47,690 nt of DNA from an uncultured Clostridia bacterium (GCA_944388045.1 CALXHG010000015.1:1-47690); one strand, 5' to 3'; numbered from the stretch's first letter, positions 1 to 11,900 are shown. The notes: a model not told the origin generated them from the sequence alone. Made by a program: numbers and translations.

Positions 1-86
1 GTGCTATATTTTTTATCAAAAAAATAAAAATGTTGAAGTAGTTTAATTAACCACCCCAACACTTATTATAGAACCGAAAAAATTAT

Positions 87-113
87 AGGCATGTTAAAAG
101 ACATGTCTTTTTT
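87..113 (+). terminator. Intrinsic terminator of the gene upstream of the window
   Basis: An 8-bp stem with one G-U pair (87-94 with 101-108) and a 6-nt loop is followed by a run of T. It would end transcription from a gene left of the window and separates it from rnc. Confidence 0.6.
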
Positions 114-114
114 C

Positions 115-143
115 TTGCATTTTTTGCATGTATATAGTAAAAT
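115..143 (+). promoter_or_regulatory. SigA-type promoter for rnc
   Basis: TTGCAT at 115-120 and TAAAAT at 138-143 are separated by exactly 17 nt. The site lies directly behind the terminator and about 75 nt before the rnc start. No transcript data support it. Confidence 0.55.
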
Positions 144-219
144 ATAAACATAAAAAATGTAATAGAAACAACTATAAATTCAAAAAGGAGTTTATCATTA
201 AGAAAGAAAGAGAGTAGAT

Positions 220-891
220 ATGAAGAGTCTAGAAGAAAATATAAACTATACATTCAAAAATAAAGAATTATTAAAAAGAGCATTAACACATACATCATAT
301 GCATATGAAAATGGAGTACAAAGTAATGAAAAACTAGAATTTCTAGGAGACAGTATATTAGAATTTTTATCTAGTATATACATATACCAAAATTATCCTA
401 AACTAAAAGAAGGAGAAATGACTAAAGTAAGAGCAACAGTAGTATGTGAAGACAGTTTATTTAAAATTGCACAAAAACTAAAATTTAGTGATTATTTATT
501 TTTAGGAAATTCAGAATTAAAAGGAAAAGAACAAATAAGAAAAGCAATATTAGCAGATAGTGTAGAAGCTGTAATAGCAGCAATGTATTTAGACAGTAAT
601 TTAGAAGAAGCACGTAAATTTATAGTAACAAATTTAAAAGAAGAGATTCAAAATGCAACAGAACATGTTGGACAAAAAGATTATAAAACAGTTTTGCAAG
701 AAAAATTACAAATACATGGAAATACAGATATAAAATATATTATTATAAATGAAAAAGGTCCAGATCATGAAAAAATATTTGTTGCAGAAGTTGATTGGGA
801 CGGAAAGAAATTAGCAACAGGAGAAGGAAAATCCAAAAAATCAGCAGAAATGGAAGCAGCCAAAAAAGCTCTTGAAAATTTAAAAATATAA
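220..891 (+). CDS. rnc: Ribonuclease III
   Basis: Double-strand-specific endoribonuclease that matures rRNA precursors and cuts structured RNA in the cytoplasm. At 223 residues it is full length for the family. The signature NEKLEFLGDSILEF (about residues 36-49) holds the first catalytic acidic residues, and DSVEAVIAAMYLD (about 109-121) supplies the second metal-binding pair. The last 70 residues form a double-stranded RNA-binding domain ending in the usual Lys/Ala-rich helix. The ribosome site is weak (a purine-rich stretch only), but the ATG start matches the expected N-terminus. It is followed after 37 nt by a radical SAM gene and probably shares its transcript. Confidence 0.96.
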   Translation: MKSLEENINYTFKNKELLKRALTHTSYAYENGVQSNEKLEFLGDSILEFLSSIYIYQNYPKLKEGEMTKVRATVVCEDSLFKIAQKLKFSDYLFLGNSELKGKEQIRKAILADSVEAVIAAMYLDSNLEEARKFIVTNLKEEIQNATEHVGQKDYKTVLQEKLQIHGNTDIKYIIINEKGPDHEKIFVAEVDWDGKKLATGEGKSKKSAEMEAAKKALENLKI

Positions 892-928
892 TCATATAAT
901 ATGATTTAAGAAAGGTAAGAGATAAGAT

Positions 929-1987
929 ATGAAACACTACATAATTCCAATTTTTGTACCACATTTAGGATGTCCAAATGATTGTGTTTTTTGCAATCAA
1001 AAATCAATAAGTGGACAACAAAAAATGATAACAAAAGAAGATATAAGAAATACAATTAATTTTTATTTAGAAAATATAAAAGATAAAGAAGCAAAAAAAG
1101 AAGTAGCTTTTTTTGGAGGAAGTTTTACAGGAATTGATGTAGAAAAACAGGAAGAATTTTTACAAACAGCATATGAATATATAAAAAAAGGAAAAATTGA
1201 TAGTATTAGAATTTCTACACGACCAGATTATATTGATAAAACTATATTAAAAAGATTAAAAAAATATAAAGTAAAAACTATAGAATTAGGTGTACAATCA
1301 GCAAATGATTATGTATTAAAACAAAGTAAAAGAAACCATACATTTGAGGATGTAAAAAGAGCATCTAAATTAATAAGATGGTATAGATTTAATTTAGGAC
1401 ATCAGATGATGGTTGGATTGCCAGACAGCACAAAAATAGATGAGATTAATACAGCTAGAGAGTTAATAAAATTAAAGCCTAAAATGGTAAGAATATATCC
1501 TGTTTTAGTAATAAAAAATACAAGATTAGAAAAAGAATACTTAGAAGGAAAATATAAACCATTAACAGTAATTCAAGCAGTTGAAACTTGTAAAGAAATT
1601 GTACCAATGTTTATGAAGAAAGGAATAGAAATAATTCGAATAGGACTACAAAATACAGATGAAATAACAGATCCATCTATAAAAGGAAGTGAAGTTGTTG
1701 CAGGACCATATCATCCAGCATTTAGACAACTAGTAGAATCAAGTTTATGGTATGATAATATAGTGGAAAGAATAAAAGAACTAAATGTAAAAGTAAAAAA
1801 GGTTCAAATTACAATAAACCCAAAAGATGTAAATAATGTTATTGGACATAAAAGGGAAAATATAGATAAATTAAAAGATATGTATGAATTAGACTTAATT
1901 GTAAAACAAGATGAAAAAATCAAAAAAGGAAAATTTAATTTAGAAGTATTAGAAACATATCCAGAATTTTTAGAGGAACATAATTAA
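929..1987 (+). CDS. Elp3-like radical SAM protein
   Basis: A 352-residue radical SAM enzyme. The iron-sulfur motif CPNDCVFCNQ lies near residue 15, and the SAM-binding strand is followed by AFFGGSFTG (about 55). ELGVQSANDYVLK (about 117-129) is typical of the Elp3/YhcC-type subgroup. Homologues are commonly found beside rnc and smc in Clostridia. It lacks the acetyltransferase domain of true Elp3, so a tRNA or other RNA modification role is only a guess. The GGTAAGAG sequence before the ATG is a modest ribosome site. The gene runs co-directionally behind rnc. Confidence 0.85.
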   Translation: MKHYIIPIFVPHLGCPNDCVFCNQKSISGQQKMITKEDIRNTINFYLENIKDKEAKKEVAFFGGSFTGIDVEKQEEFLQTAYEYIKKGKIDSIRISTRPDYIDKTILKRLKKYKVKTIELGVQSANDYVLKQSKRNHTFEDVKRASKLIRWYRFNLGHQMMVGLPDSTKIDEINTARELIKLKPKMVRIYPVLVIKNTRLEKEYLEGKYKPLTVIQAVETCKEIVPMFMKKGIEIIRIGLQNTDEITDPSIKGSEVVAGPYHPAFRQLVESSLWYDNIVERIKELNVKVKKVQITINPKDVNNVIGHKRENIDKLKDMYELDLIVKQDEKIKKGKFNLEVLETYPEFLEEHN

Positions 1988-2212
1988 TAAAAATTTAAAT
2001 TAATTATTATTCATAGATAAATAGTAAATAGAAACAAGTTAATTAAGGAATTTAAACAAACAAGTAAATAAAATTAAAAAGATAAAAAATTAATTTTTGA
2101 AAGGAGAAATTCGTAAGATAAAGATATTTTTAAATATAATATTTGAAAATAATATTTAAAATATCCTGAAGAAAGATATATTTAAAAATATATAATTTAT
2201 ACGAAAAAATAT
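1988..2212. other. Gene-free gap between radical SAM gene and substrate-binding protein
   Basis: 225 nt, extremely AT-rich. There is no ORF of note and no clear terminator. The stretch 2130-2180 has short A/T inverted repeats that could act as a weak hairpin. No recognisable ribosome site precedes the next ATG. Confidence 0.5.
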
Positions 2213-3115
2213 ATGAACCAAAATAAAAATATAATAAATATATTATTAATTATAATAATGATTTTAGTTGTAATAGGTTGTGTAGTATCATATTTGTATT
2301 TTGTAGAAGTTGAGGAAGAGGAAAAACCTAATATTATATTTAATTTAGAAAACTATCCCAAAGTAGATGGAGCAATTGCAACATTAAGAATAGCAGAAGA
2401 ATTTAAATCTGCATTAACAGGAGAAAAAATAGAAGATGTAAATATTGTACATACAAAAACAGAAAATGCATATGAAAATTTAATTAATAAAAAAGTAGAT
2501 TTAATATTAGTAACATATCCTACAGAAAAAGAAATAGTAAAAGCACAGGAAGCAGGAATTGAATTAGAAATATTTCCAATTGCAAAAGATGCATTAGTAT
2601 TTTTTACAAATAAAGATAATAAAGTAGAAAATTTAACAATAAATCAAATACAAGACATATATTCTGGAAAAATAACAAATTGGCAAAATGTTGGAGAAGA
2701 AAATATTCCAATAATAGCATACCAAAGACCAAATACATCAGACAGCCAAAAAGTAATGTTAACAAGTGTAATGCAAGGAATAAAAATGAAAGCCCCAGAA
2801 ACGCAAAATATTGATATTTGGCAATTATCAAATTTAATAACAGATTATACTAATACACAAGGGGCTTTAGGATATTGTTTAAATTATTATAAAATTTTAT
2901 ATGACACAGAACAATTAAAGTTTTTAACAGTCAACGACATAGAGCCTACATATGATAATGTAAAAACAGGATTATATGGGTTACAAACAGAATATTATGC
3001 TATCATTAGAAAAGAGGAGCCAGAAAACAGTAATACAAGAAAATTATTAAATGCAATGCTTTCAAATTACGGACAAAGTATAATTAAGGAGGCAGGATAT
3101 GTTCAAGTCAACTAA
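2213..3115 (+). CDS. PstS-like phosphate/anion substrate-binding lipoprotein
   Basis: A 300-residue exported protein resembling the periplasmic binding protein family of PstS. A long hydrophobic N-terminal segment (residues 8-32) contains VIGC, a possible lipobox. It could equally be an uncleaved membrane anchor, because the hydrophobic run continues past the Cys. The mature part starts YPKVDGAIATLRIAEEF, where PstS-type proteins place their first ligand loop, and contains LTINQIQDIYSGKITNW, a PstS hallmark. No PstC/A/B transporter genes are next to it. Its stop overlaps the next gene by 17 nt, so the two products are probably translationally coupled and may work together at the membrane. Confidence 0.75.
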   Translation: MNQNKNIINILLIIIMILVVIGCVVSYLYFVEVEEEEKPNIIFNLENYPKVDGAIATLRIAEEFKSALTGEKIEDVNIVHTKTENAYENLINKKVDLILVTYPTEKEIVKAQEAGIELEIFPIAKDALVFFTNKDNKVENLTINQIQDIYSGKITNWQNVGEENIPIIAYQRPNTSDSQKVMLTSVMQGIKMKAPETQNIDIWQLSNLITDYTNTQGALGYCLNYYKILYDTEQLKFLTVNDIEPTYDNVKTGLYGLQTEYYAIIRKEEPENSNTRKLLNAMLSNYGQSIIKEAGYVQVN

Positions 3116-4436
3116 AGGAAAATTAATTTTTGTTATTATATTTTCTATAATCTGTATAACAATAACAGCATTATTAATTATGTACAGCAAAATAGATATA
3201 GAAGACCAAGTTGAACAAGAAACAATTTTGAACACACAAAGTATTCAAACAAGTAATGATGAACAAGGATTAGACTTAAAAGGAAAATATAATCAAAATG
3301 ATTTAAAAATTGTAGGAAAACAAGCATCACAAGAAAAAATTGAATTTTCATATTTTCAAATAGAAGGATTAAAAGATAAGAATATTCAAGAAAAAATAAA
3401 TAAAGAAATAGAAAATGTAACATTTAATTCATATAAAGAAAAAATAAATATACAAAATGTAAACAATTTATCTGTAAGTACGAGCTGTACAGCAAATTAC
3501 AGTAATATTCTTTCTTTAAATGTATATTGCTGGGGAAGAAGTAGCAATACAGTAGAATCTGAAATAATAGATATAGAAAAGGGAATAAATTTTGATTTAA
3601 AAACTGGTAACCAAATAAAATTTAGAGAAATTTTTACTAATAATGCACCAATGTATGATATATTAAGAAAATGTGCTTATAATAGTATATTAAGAGATAG
3701 AGCTGAACTAACTTTATCACAAGAAATGGTAATTAATAATTATGGAAATATCGAAGAAGATATTGCATTGGTAATGGAACTATATAAAAGAGACAAAATA
3801 AATCAATTTTATTTTACTACATCAGATATTATTATTATTATGGATGATATATCAATAGATATTCCAATGATAGATTGGTCAAATTATATAGCAATATATA
3901 ATAAATATTTATCAACTGAGAGCTTATTTGAGAATGATGATATAGGTTATAATAATTTATATACATTAACAACAAGACAAAAAGACTCATATTACTATTA
4001 TACAAACTATCAAAATGAATCAAATTATTTTATAGACATATTTTTTGAATGGCAAGAAGATAATGCAAGTGAATTCGAAAAACAATTAGTAGCAAGCAAA
4101 ATAAAAGAGATAGAAGAAGAAATATCAAATTTAAAAGTACTTGCAAATCAAAACACACAAAATTTTTATATAATGAATTATAAAATAACAGTAGAAGACT
4201 ATTTTGATGATTTTACAAAACAAAATTTAGTAAAATGTGTAGAAAGAGGAAATAGTTATGAAATGACAGTACATGATTTTACTGAAAATATAGAACCAAT
4301 TATAATTCAAGATAATAGAAATGTATATGAATCAGATGTAGAATTTGTTTATGACTTTTCAAGTTTATTAAATATTGCACCACAAGAACTAACAGAATAT
4401 TATAATCCAAAAACAGAGCAAAAAGTAGTTATATAA
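3099..4436 (+). CDS. Membrane-anchored DUF3298-like extracellular protein
   Basis: 445 residues. Residues 8-29 form one transmembrane helix or signal anchor, and the rest is predicted to lie outside the cell. The middle (about residues 60-250) has the pattern of DUF4163/DUF3298 proteins such as the RsiV tail: a strand-rich domain with an aromatic stretch around WGRSSNTVESEIIDIEKG. The start lies inside the end of the substrate-binding gene behind AAGGAGG, so the genes are coupled. I cannot assign an activity; cell-wall or lysozyme sensing is known for DUF3298 relatives but is not shown here. Confidence 0.6.
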   Translation: MFKSTKGKLIFVIIFSIICITITALLIMYSKIDIEDQVEQETILNTQSIQTSNDEQGLDLKGKYNQNDLKIVGKQASQEKIEFSYFQIEGLKDKNIQEKINKEIENVTFNSYKEKINIQNVNNLSVSTSCTANYSNILSLNVYCWGRSSNTVESEIIDIEKGINFDLKTGNQIKFREIFTNNAPMYDILRKCAYNSILRDRAELTLSQEMVINNYGNIEEDIALVMELYKRDKINQFYFTTSDIIIIMDDISIDIPMIDWSNYIAIYNKYLSTESLFENDDIGYNNLYTLTTRQKDSYYYYTNYQNESNYFIDIFFEWQEDNASEFEKQLVASKIKEIEEEISNLKVLANQNTQNFYIMNYKITVEDYFDDFTKQNLVKCVERGNSYEMTVHDFTENIEPIIIQDNRNVYESDVEFVYDFSSLLNIAPQELTEYYNPKTEQKVVI

Positions 4437-4439
4437 AAG

Positions 4440-4665
4440 TAACGTTCAGTAAAAATTGTGATATATTAATAATAAATAAATTTTGAATATGATTGGAGGA
4501 AATTTAGAATTTCTTAAATTAATTTTATGGAAAATGTTCGCGTCGAGCGTCAGCGAGGACTAAGTGAAAGGGTGCCATAAAATTATTTTAGAAATTCTTA
4601 TATTTCCGTATTGAGTCGAAAAATTTATGCAATTATTAATATATCACAATTTTTACTGAACGTTA
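4440..4665. mobile_element. 226-bp hairpin MITE with 33-bp perfect terminal inverted repeats
   Basis: Positions 4440-4472 are the exact reverse complement of 4633-4665. Both ends read TA then ACGTTCAG (inverted on the right), as for a Tc1/mariner or IS630-type MITE with TA duplication. The inner arms (about 4473-4530 and 4577-4632) are also imperfect inverted repeats, so the unit could fold into one long hairpin around a GC-richer apex (4537-4575). There is no ORF. It lies directly after the DUF3298-like gene. A structured RNA is the alternative reading. Confidence 0.7.
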
Positions 4666-4708
4666 GCATATAAAATTCAATTAGAGAAAAATTGCAATAA
4701 AAATGAAT

Positions 4709-4753
4709 AAAAGCACTATATATTACTAATAATGGTAATATATGGTGCTTTTT
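4709..4753. terminator. Strong, probably bidirectional terminator
   Basis: AAAAGCAC plus an AT stem at 4709-4725 pairs with 4736-4752, ending GTGCTTTTT. The A-run on one side and T-run on the other allow termination in both directions. Confidence 0.65.
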
Positions 4754-4766
4754 CCTATACAAGAAA

Positions 4767-4886
4767 AGAGCTTCGCTCAAACGGATGCACACAATTTTAC
4801 TTCGTAAAATTGGCGCGCGAACAATGACGCGGACTTTAAAATGTTATGAACATATAAAATGTCTAAAAAAGTCCGCTATTGTTTTA
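4767..4886. other. Cluster of hairpins upstream of the YitT gene
   Basis: This short stretch is GC-richer than its surroundings and holds GAGC-TTC-GCTC (near 4769), a perfect 9-bp hairpin with loop TTC (CAATTTTAC / GTAAAATTG, near 4791-4811), and an inverted repeat of 4820-4837 with 4868-4883 built on GCGGACTTT / AAAGTCCGC. It could be a leader RNA, an attenuator or a remnant repeat element. I do not recognise a known riboswitch. Confidence 0.4.
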
Positions 4887-4915
4887 CCAAATATAGGCAC
4901 AAGAAAGGATTAAAT

Positions 4916-5764
4916 ATGAATGAAAACATTAAAAGTTCAATTTTATCCATAATAGGAACAATAATAGGTGCTGGAATTATAGGCTTTGGAACAGGTTCAT
5001 TTTTATTACCAAGTCAATTATCAACAGGAGGATTTTCTGGAATTGCAACAATAACATATTACTTATTTCAAATTCCAATGGGAACAATGAATATTTTATT
5101 AAATATACCAATGTTTATATTTTCAGGATTTAGAATTGGAAAAAATTTTTTTATAAAAACAATTATAGGAACTGTTAGTTTATCAGTATTTATAGATTTT
5201 TTTGATAAATATCCTCCAATAACAACAGATAGATTTTTAGCCTCAATATATGGAGGACTAATAATAGGCCTTGGCACAGCAATAATATTAAAATCAGGCT
5301 CTTCAACAGGTGGAAGCGAATTAATTGCCAATTTAATAAAATCTTATATACCCAATATTACAATAAGTAAATATTTAACTTTGATTGATGCAATAATTGT
5401 ACTTGCAAATGTTATAGTATTTAAACATATAGAAATAGGCTTATATTCAGCAATTGCAATATATTTATATGGAAAAATGATAGATATAATATTTGAGGGA
5501 ATTTATTATACAAAACTAGTATTTATTATTTCAGATAAAAGTGAGCAGATTTCAAAAGAAATAGAAAATAAAGTAAAAAGAGGTGTTACAGGGCTTTATG
5601 GAAAAGGTATGTACAGTGGAGAAAATAAATTAGTTTTAATTTGTGCTGCAAGCAGAGGAGATATAGGAAAAATAAAATCAGTAGCAAAAGATATAGATAA
5701 AAAATGTTTTATAGTTGTAGCAAATGCAAGAGAAGTATTAGGAGAAGGATTCAAATCATACTAA
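4916..5764 (+). CDS. YitT family membrane protein (DUF2179 C-terminus)
   Basis: An integral membrane protein of 282 residues from the ATG at 4916, chosen because AAAGGA lies 7 nt before it; an upstream in-frame ATG at 4859 sits inside a hairpin and has no ribosome site. The N-terminal two thirds carry about five hydrophobic helices with the family pattern GTGSFLLPSQLSTGGFSG and SGSSTGGSELIANL. The last ~85 residues are a soluble DUF2179-type domain (VFIISDKSEQISKEI onward). Family members are of uncertain function and have been suggested as transporters. It is apparently transcribed alone, with hairpin structures in its leader. Confidence 0.85.
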   Translation: MNENIKSSILSIIGTIIGAGIIGFGTGSFLLPSQLSTGGFSGIATITYYLFQIPMGTMNILLNIPMFIFSGFRIGKNFFIKTIIGTVSLSVFIDFFDKYPPITTDRFLASIYGGLIIGLGTAIILKSGSSTGGSELIANLIKSYIPNITISKYLTLIDAIIVLANVIVFKHIEIGLYSAIAIYLYGKMIDIIFEGIYYTKLVFIISDKSEQISKEIENKVKRGVTGLYGKGMYSGENKLVLICAASRGDIGKIKSVAKDIDKKCFIVVANAREVLGEGFKSY

Positions 5765-5915
5765 ATTATTTGAAGTCTTTTTGAATGAAACGAACAGGAG
5801 AACTTAAACAAATTCTATATATAACTTTTTCTATTCTAGTACTTTAATTGAGTTTAAAGATGTATAAAATCTAGCAAAAATGTAAATACTAGTTGAAAAA
5901 TGCAAGGAGTGGATT
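5765..5915. other. Leader region of the glucan synthase gene
   Basis: 151 nt without an ORF. AGGAG at 5905-5909 serves a TTG at 5916 (6-nt spacing) or a GTG at 5919 (9-nt spacing). No convincing promoter was found. Confidence 0.4.
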
Positions 5916-8900
5916 TTGGTGAAAAATTATGAAAATTTAAAAATAGATGGAGTATTGTTAGACGAAGAACATCTAAAGAAACATTTAGAAAAAATAGCAA
6001 TACAACATTTAATAACAAAAAAATCAAGTAAAACAACATATCCAATACCACAAATGATAGACAATTATTATATAATAAAAAATGTATACCAATTATTAAA
6101 TGAACATATAAAATTAGGAATTCATATACATCCAGCAGGAGAATGGATATTAGACAATTTCTATATAATAGAAGAATCAGTACAACAAATAGAAAAAGAA
6201 TTAACCATAAAAAAATATACAAATTTTGCAGGAATACAAAGTGGAAGATATGCAGGATTTGCCAGAATATATTTATTAGCATCAGAAATTGTAGCATATA
6301 CAGACAATAGAATAACAGGAGAAAATTTAGAAATATATTTACAAGCATATCAAACAAAAAAGAACTTAAATATGGATGAAATATGGAATATAGGAGTTTT
6401 TCTACAGATAGCAATTATACAAAATATAGCAGATATCTGTAAAAAAATATATAATAGTCAAATTCAAAAATATAAAGTAAAAAGTATAATAGAAAGATTA
6501 GTAGAAAAAAAAGATAAAAATGAATTAAAATTCAATCAATCAATAGGAATTAAATTAAAAAATAATGAATTTAAAACTCTTAAATTTCCATTTATAGAAT
6601 ATATGTCATATTCACTAAAAAAATATGGAAAAAAGTCATATGGATATTTAAACATTTTAGAAGAAGAAGTTGAAAAAACAGGGATAACAATACAAGAGGC
6701 AATTCAAAAAGAGCATTTTGATATAGCATTATGCAAAATTTCAATTGCAAATTGTATAACAAGTATAAAAAAAATCCAAAGAATTAATTTTTTAGAAATA
6801 TTTGAAAAAATAAATGGAGTAGAAGAAATTTTAAATCAAGATCCAGCAGGAATATATGATAAAATGGAATATAAAACAAAAGAAAATTATAGAAATTGTA
6901 TAAAAGAATTAGCACAAAAAACAAATATTTCTGAAATATATATATCAAAAAAAATTATAGAATTATGCCAAAGGCAAGATTTAAAGGAAAAAGAAAAACA
7001 TATTGGTTATTATTTAATAGATGATGGAAAAAAAGAATTAACACAAAAGCTAGGGATTAAAAAGGAAAAATTAAATTCAAATTTAAAGGTACAAATTTAT
7101 ATATTAACAATTATAATTATTACACTTTCAATATCTATATTTTTATCTTCAATATTTAGCCAAAAAAATTTAGTAAAATTTATATTAACAATAATCTTAT
7201 TTTTAATACCAATTTCGGAATTTGTAATACAAACAATTCAATATATTTTAAATAAAAATGTTAAACCAAAATCACTTCCTAAAATGGATTTATTAAAAGG
7301 AATTAGTAAAGAAAATGCAACATTTGTAGTTATACCTACAATTATAAAAACAAAAGAAAAAGTAAGAGAATTATTTAAAAAATTAGAAGTATTTTATCTT
7401 GCAAATGAATCAAAAAATTTATATTTTTCGCTTTTAGGAGATTGCTCAGAAAGTGATAAAAAAGAAGAAAAATTTGATAAAGAAGTTATAGAAGAAGGAT
7501 TAAACCAAGTAAAAAGATTAAATAAAAAGTACAGTAATAATTTGGAATTTCCTATTTTTCATTTTATATATAGAGAAAGAGAATTTAATAATTCAGAAGG
7601 AAAATATTTAGGATGGGAAAGAAAAAGAGGTTTATTAACACAATTTAATGAATATATTCTAAAACATGAAAAAAACAAGTTTAGAGTAAATACAATAAAT
7701 CAAGAGTTATTACCTAAAATAAAATATGTAATTACATTAGATGCAGATACAGAATTAACATTAAATACTGCTTTTGATTTAATAGGGACAATGTCACATA
7801 TTTTAAATAAACCAGAATTAGATGAAAATAAAAATATAGTAATAAAAGGACATGCACTTATACAACCACGTATAGGAGTTAATTTAGATAACAGTAATAA
7901 AAATTTATTCACAAAAATATTTGCAGGTTCAGGAGGGATAGATAGTTATACAAATGCAATATCAGATTTATATCAAGATAATTTTGGAGAAGGAATTTTT
8001 ACTGGAAAAGGAATTTATGATTTAGAAATTTTTTCAAAAGTTTTAAAAGATGAAATACCAGAAAATACAGTATTAAGTCATGATTTATTAGAAGGGTGTT
8101 ATTTAAGATGTGGACTTGCAACAGATATTATGCTAATTGATGGATATCCTATAAAATACCTAAGTTTTATGAATAGATTATCTCGTTGGATTAGAGGAGA
8201 CTGGCAAATTAAATCTTGGTTAAAAAGCAAATTAAATACTTTGTCTAAATTTAAAATATTAGATAATTTAAGAAGAAGTTTGCTAGAAATATCTATAATA
8301 ATATTATTTATTTGGAATTTTTTATTTTTAAAATCAAATGCAATATATTATTTAGGAATTGGGATACTAATTTATCCGTTTTTATTAGATATTTTTACTA
8401 GAGCATTTTCTATTAAAGAAGGAGAGAAAAAACAACAAACATATAATCCGCAAATAGACGGATTTAAAGGCGTTTTTATTAGAGCAATATTAACATTAGG
8501 AGGTTTACCATATAAAGCTTATATATCAATAATTGCAATAATAAAAACATTATATAGATTAAAAATTAGTCATAAAAATTTATTAGAATGGATGACTTCA
8601 GAAGAAGCGGAAAAACAATCTAAAACAACAATAGATATCTATTATAAAACAATGTATATTAATGTTATTTTTGGAATTATAATAATTGTTTTATCTTATT
8701 TTATTAATCAGATTTTATTAACAATTGTTGGGCTTTTGTGGATTATAACACCATATATAATGTGTAAAATAAGTTTAGTTAAAGAAAATAAGCAAATTGA
8801 AATAAAAAAAGAAGACAAAGAATATTTAATAGATATAGCAAAAAAAACATGGCAATTTTTTAAAGATTATTTAATACAAGAAAACAATTACTTAATGCCA

Positions 8901-11900
8901 GATAATTATCAAGAAGATAGAAAACCTGTTGTAGTTTCCAGAACATCATCAACCAATATAGGACTTTCTTTATTAGCAGTTATATCAAGTTATGATTTAA
9001 AATTTGAGAACTTAGAAGATACATTAAATTTATTAGAAAAGATTATAAATACAGTATATGAATTACCAAAATGGAATGGACATCTATATAATTGGTATAA
9101 TATAAAAACAAAAGAACCATTATATCCAAGATATGTATCAACAGTTGATAGTGGAAACTTAGTTGGATATATGTATACAACAAAAACTTTTTTAGAAAAT
9201 ATTTTAGAAAAAGATATTGATAATACAATAATACAAGAATTAATTCAAAAATTAAATAAAATGATAAAAGACACGAATTTTAAAATATTATATAGTGAAG
9301 AACAACGAGTGTTTTCAATAGGATTTAATGTAGAAGAAAATAAACTAACAGATTCTTATTATGATTTATTAGCATCAGAAGCAAGACAAGCAAGTTTAGT
9401 TGCAATAGCAAAAAAAGATGTATCACCAAAACACTGGAACAATTTAAGCAGAACATTAACAGTACTAAAAAAATATAAAGGATTAATATCATGGTCTGGA
9501 ACATCATTTGAATATTTAATGCCTAATATAAATATAAAAAGATATAAAGGAAGCTTGCTAGATGAATCAAGCAAATTTGCAATAATGAACCAAGTAGAAT
9601 ATAGTAAAAAATTAGGCATTCCATGGGGCATGTCTGAGGCTGCATTTAATTTAAAAGACTTACACTCAAATTATCAATATAAAGCATTTGGAATTCCTTG
9701 GTTAGGTTTAAAAAGAGGACTAGAAGATGAAATGGTAATTGCAAGTTATGGAAGTATACTTGCAATTACAGATGCTCCAAATGAAGTTATAGAAAATTTA
9801 AAACAATTAGAAAAACAAGAAATGAAAAACAAATATGGTTTTTATGAATCAATAGACTATACACCAGAAAGACTATCAAAAGGAAAAACATATGAACCAA
9901 TAAAAACTTATATGGCACATCATCAAGCATTAATATTACTTTCTATAAATAATTTTTTTAATAATCAAATATTACAAAAAAGATTTATGGAAAATCCAGA
10001 AATAGAAGCAGTAAGTATATTATTACAAGAAAGAATGCCAGAAACATTTATAGTAACAAAAGAAAATAAACAAAAACCAGAAAAAATAAAATATCAAGAC
10101 TATGAAAATTATTGTGTAAGAGAATATACAAAAATTGATGAAAGAATTAGTAGAGGAAATATTATTGGAAATGAGAAATATGTTATTGCAATTAATCAAA
10201 AAGGAGAAGGAATTAGCAAATTTGAAAATATTTATATAAATAGATATAAAAAAACAGATGATTATCCACAAGGAATATTTATGTGTGTTAAAGATATAAA
10301 AACAAACGAAATTGGATATGTTGTAGGAGAAGATAATTGTGAAAAAATGTTAATAAGATTTACACCAGATAAAGATGAATTCAGAAAAGAAAAAGAAGAT
10401 ATTAAAACCAAATTTTCTATTATAACAGATGCAAATGAACCTGTAGAAATAAGAAGATTGCAAATAGAAAATTTATCAGAAGAAGAAAAAGTTTATGAAG
10501 TAACAAGTTATTTTGAACCTGTACTATCATCTAAAGAACAAGACTATGCACATATGGCATTTAATAATTTATTTCTTTTATTTGATTATGATGAAACAGA
10601 AAATGAAATGATTATAAAAAGAAATCAAAGAGAAAAAGATCAAAAAGAAATATATTTAATTGCAAAAATGCAAACAAATGCAGAAAAAGTTGGAGAAACA
10701 GAATATGAAATAAATAAAGAAAAATTTATAGGAAGAAATAATTTAGATATTCCAAATGCAATAAAAAATTCAACACCATTATCTAAAAAAATTGGACTAG
10801 TAACAGAAGGTATTGTTGCAATAAAAAACACCATTAAAATTCCACCAAAATCTAAAAATTATGTTGATTTTATAATATCTACTGAATATAGCAAAGAATT
10901 AGCTCAAAAAAATATAGAAAAATATAAAATTACAGAAAATGTATCTAGAGAATTTGAAATTGTAAAAGCAAAAACAGATGCAGAATCAAGATATATTGAA
11001 GTAAAAGGAAAAGATATAGAAATATATCAAACTATAGCATCATATTTATTATTTGATAATCCATTAAATTCTAAGAAAAATAATCAAAATGAAGAATTTA
11101 AACAATCAGATTTATGGAAATATGGAATTTCTGGAGACTTACCAATAATAACAGTTACAATAAAATATTTAAATGATATATATGTAATAAAACAAGTATT
11201 AAAAATGTATGAATATTTAAGAATGAGAAATTTAAAAACAGAATTAGTAATTATAGATGAAGAAAATTATAGTTATGAAAATTATATTAAAAATGAAATA
11301 GAAGGAGCTGTTTTAAATAGTCAATTAGCATATTTAAAAAATACATTTGGAGGAATATTTATATTATCTAAAAGTGAAATGGACAGCAAAGATGTAAGAT
11401 TAATAAAATTTGCTTCAAGTTTAATTATAGATAGCCATTTAGGAAATTTAGAAAATATTATAAAAGATATGGAAGATGAAGTAATAGAAAATTATAGAGT
11501 TACAGAAATGATTGATATTCCTAAATTGGAAGAGGATAATTCAAATGAAATAGATATGTTAGAAAATCATGAAAAATTAAAATATTATAATGAATATGGA
11601 GCATTTTCTGAAAATGGAAAAGAATATTGGATAAAAATTAATAAAAACCAAAAAACTCCAACTACATGGAGCCATGTTTTAGCAAATTCTAAGTTTGGAA
11701 CAGTTGTAACAGAGTCAAATGGTGGATATACATGGTATAAAAATAGTAGACTAAATAGAATTACAAGCTGGCATAATAGTTCTACAATTAATATACCATC
11801 AGAAGTAATTTATTTAAAAGATGAGGAAAACGGAAAAGTTTGGACACCAACAGCAATGCCAATGCAAGATAACAAAAATTATCATGCAGTATTTGGATAT

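Noticed and set aside
4859..4915. Upstream start for the YitT protein
   Set aside because: It lies inside a hairpin arm, lacks a ribosome site and adds a non-conserved hydrophilic head.
5854..6414. Long antisense open frame opposite the start of ndvB, and similar minus-strand frames elsewhere
   Set aside because: They are hydrophobic, Leu/Phe-rich shadows caused by AT-rich coding on the other strand, without ribosome sites or family likeness.
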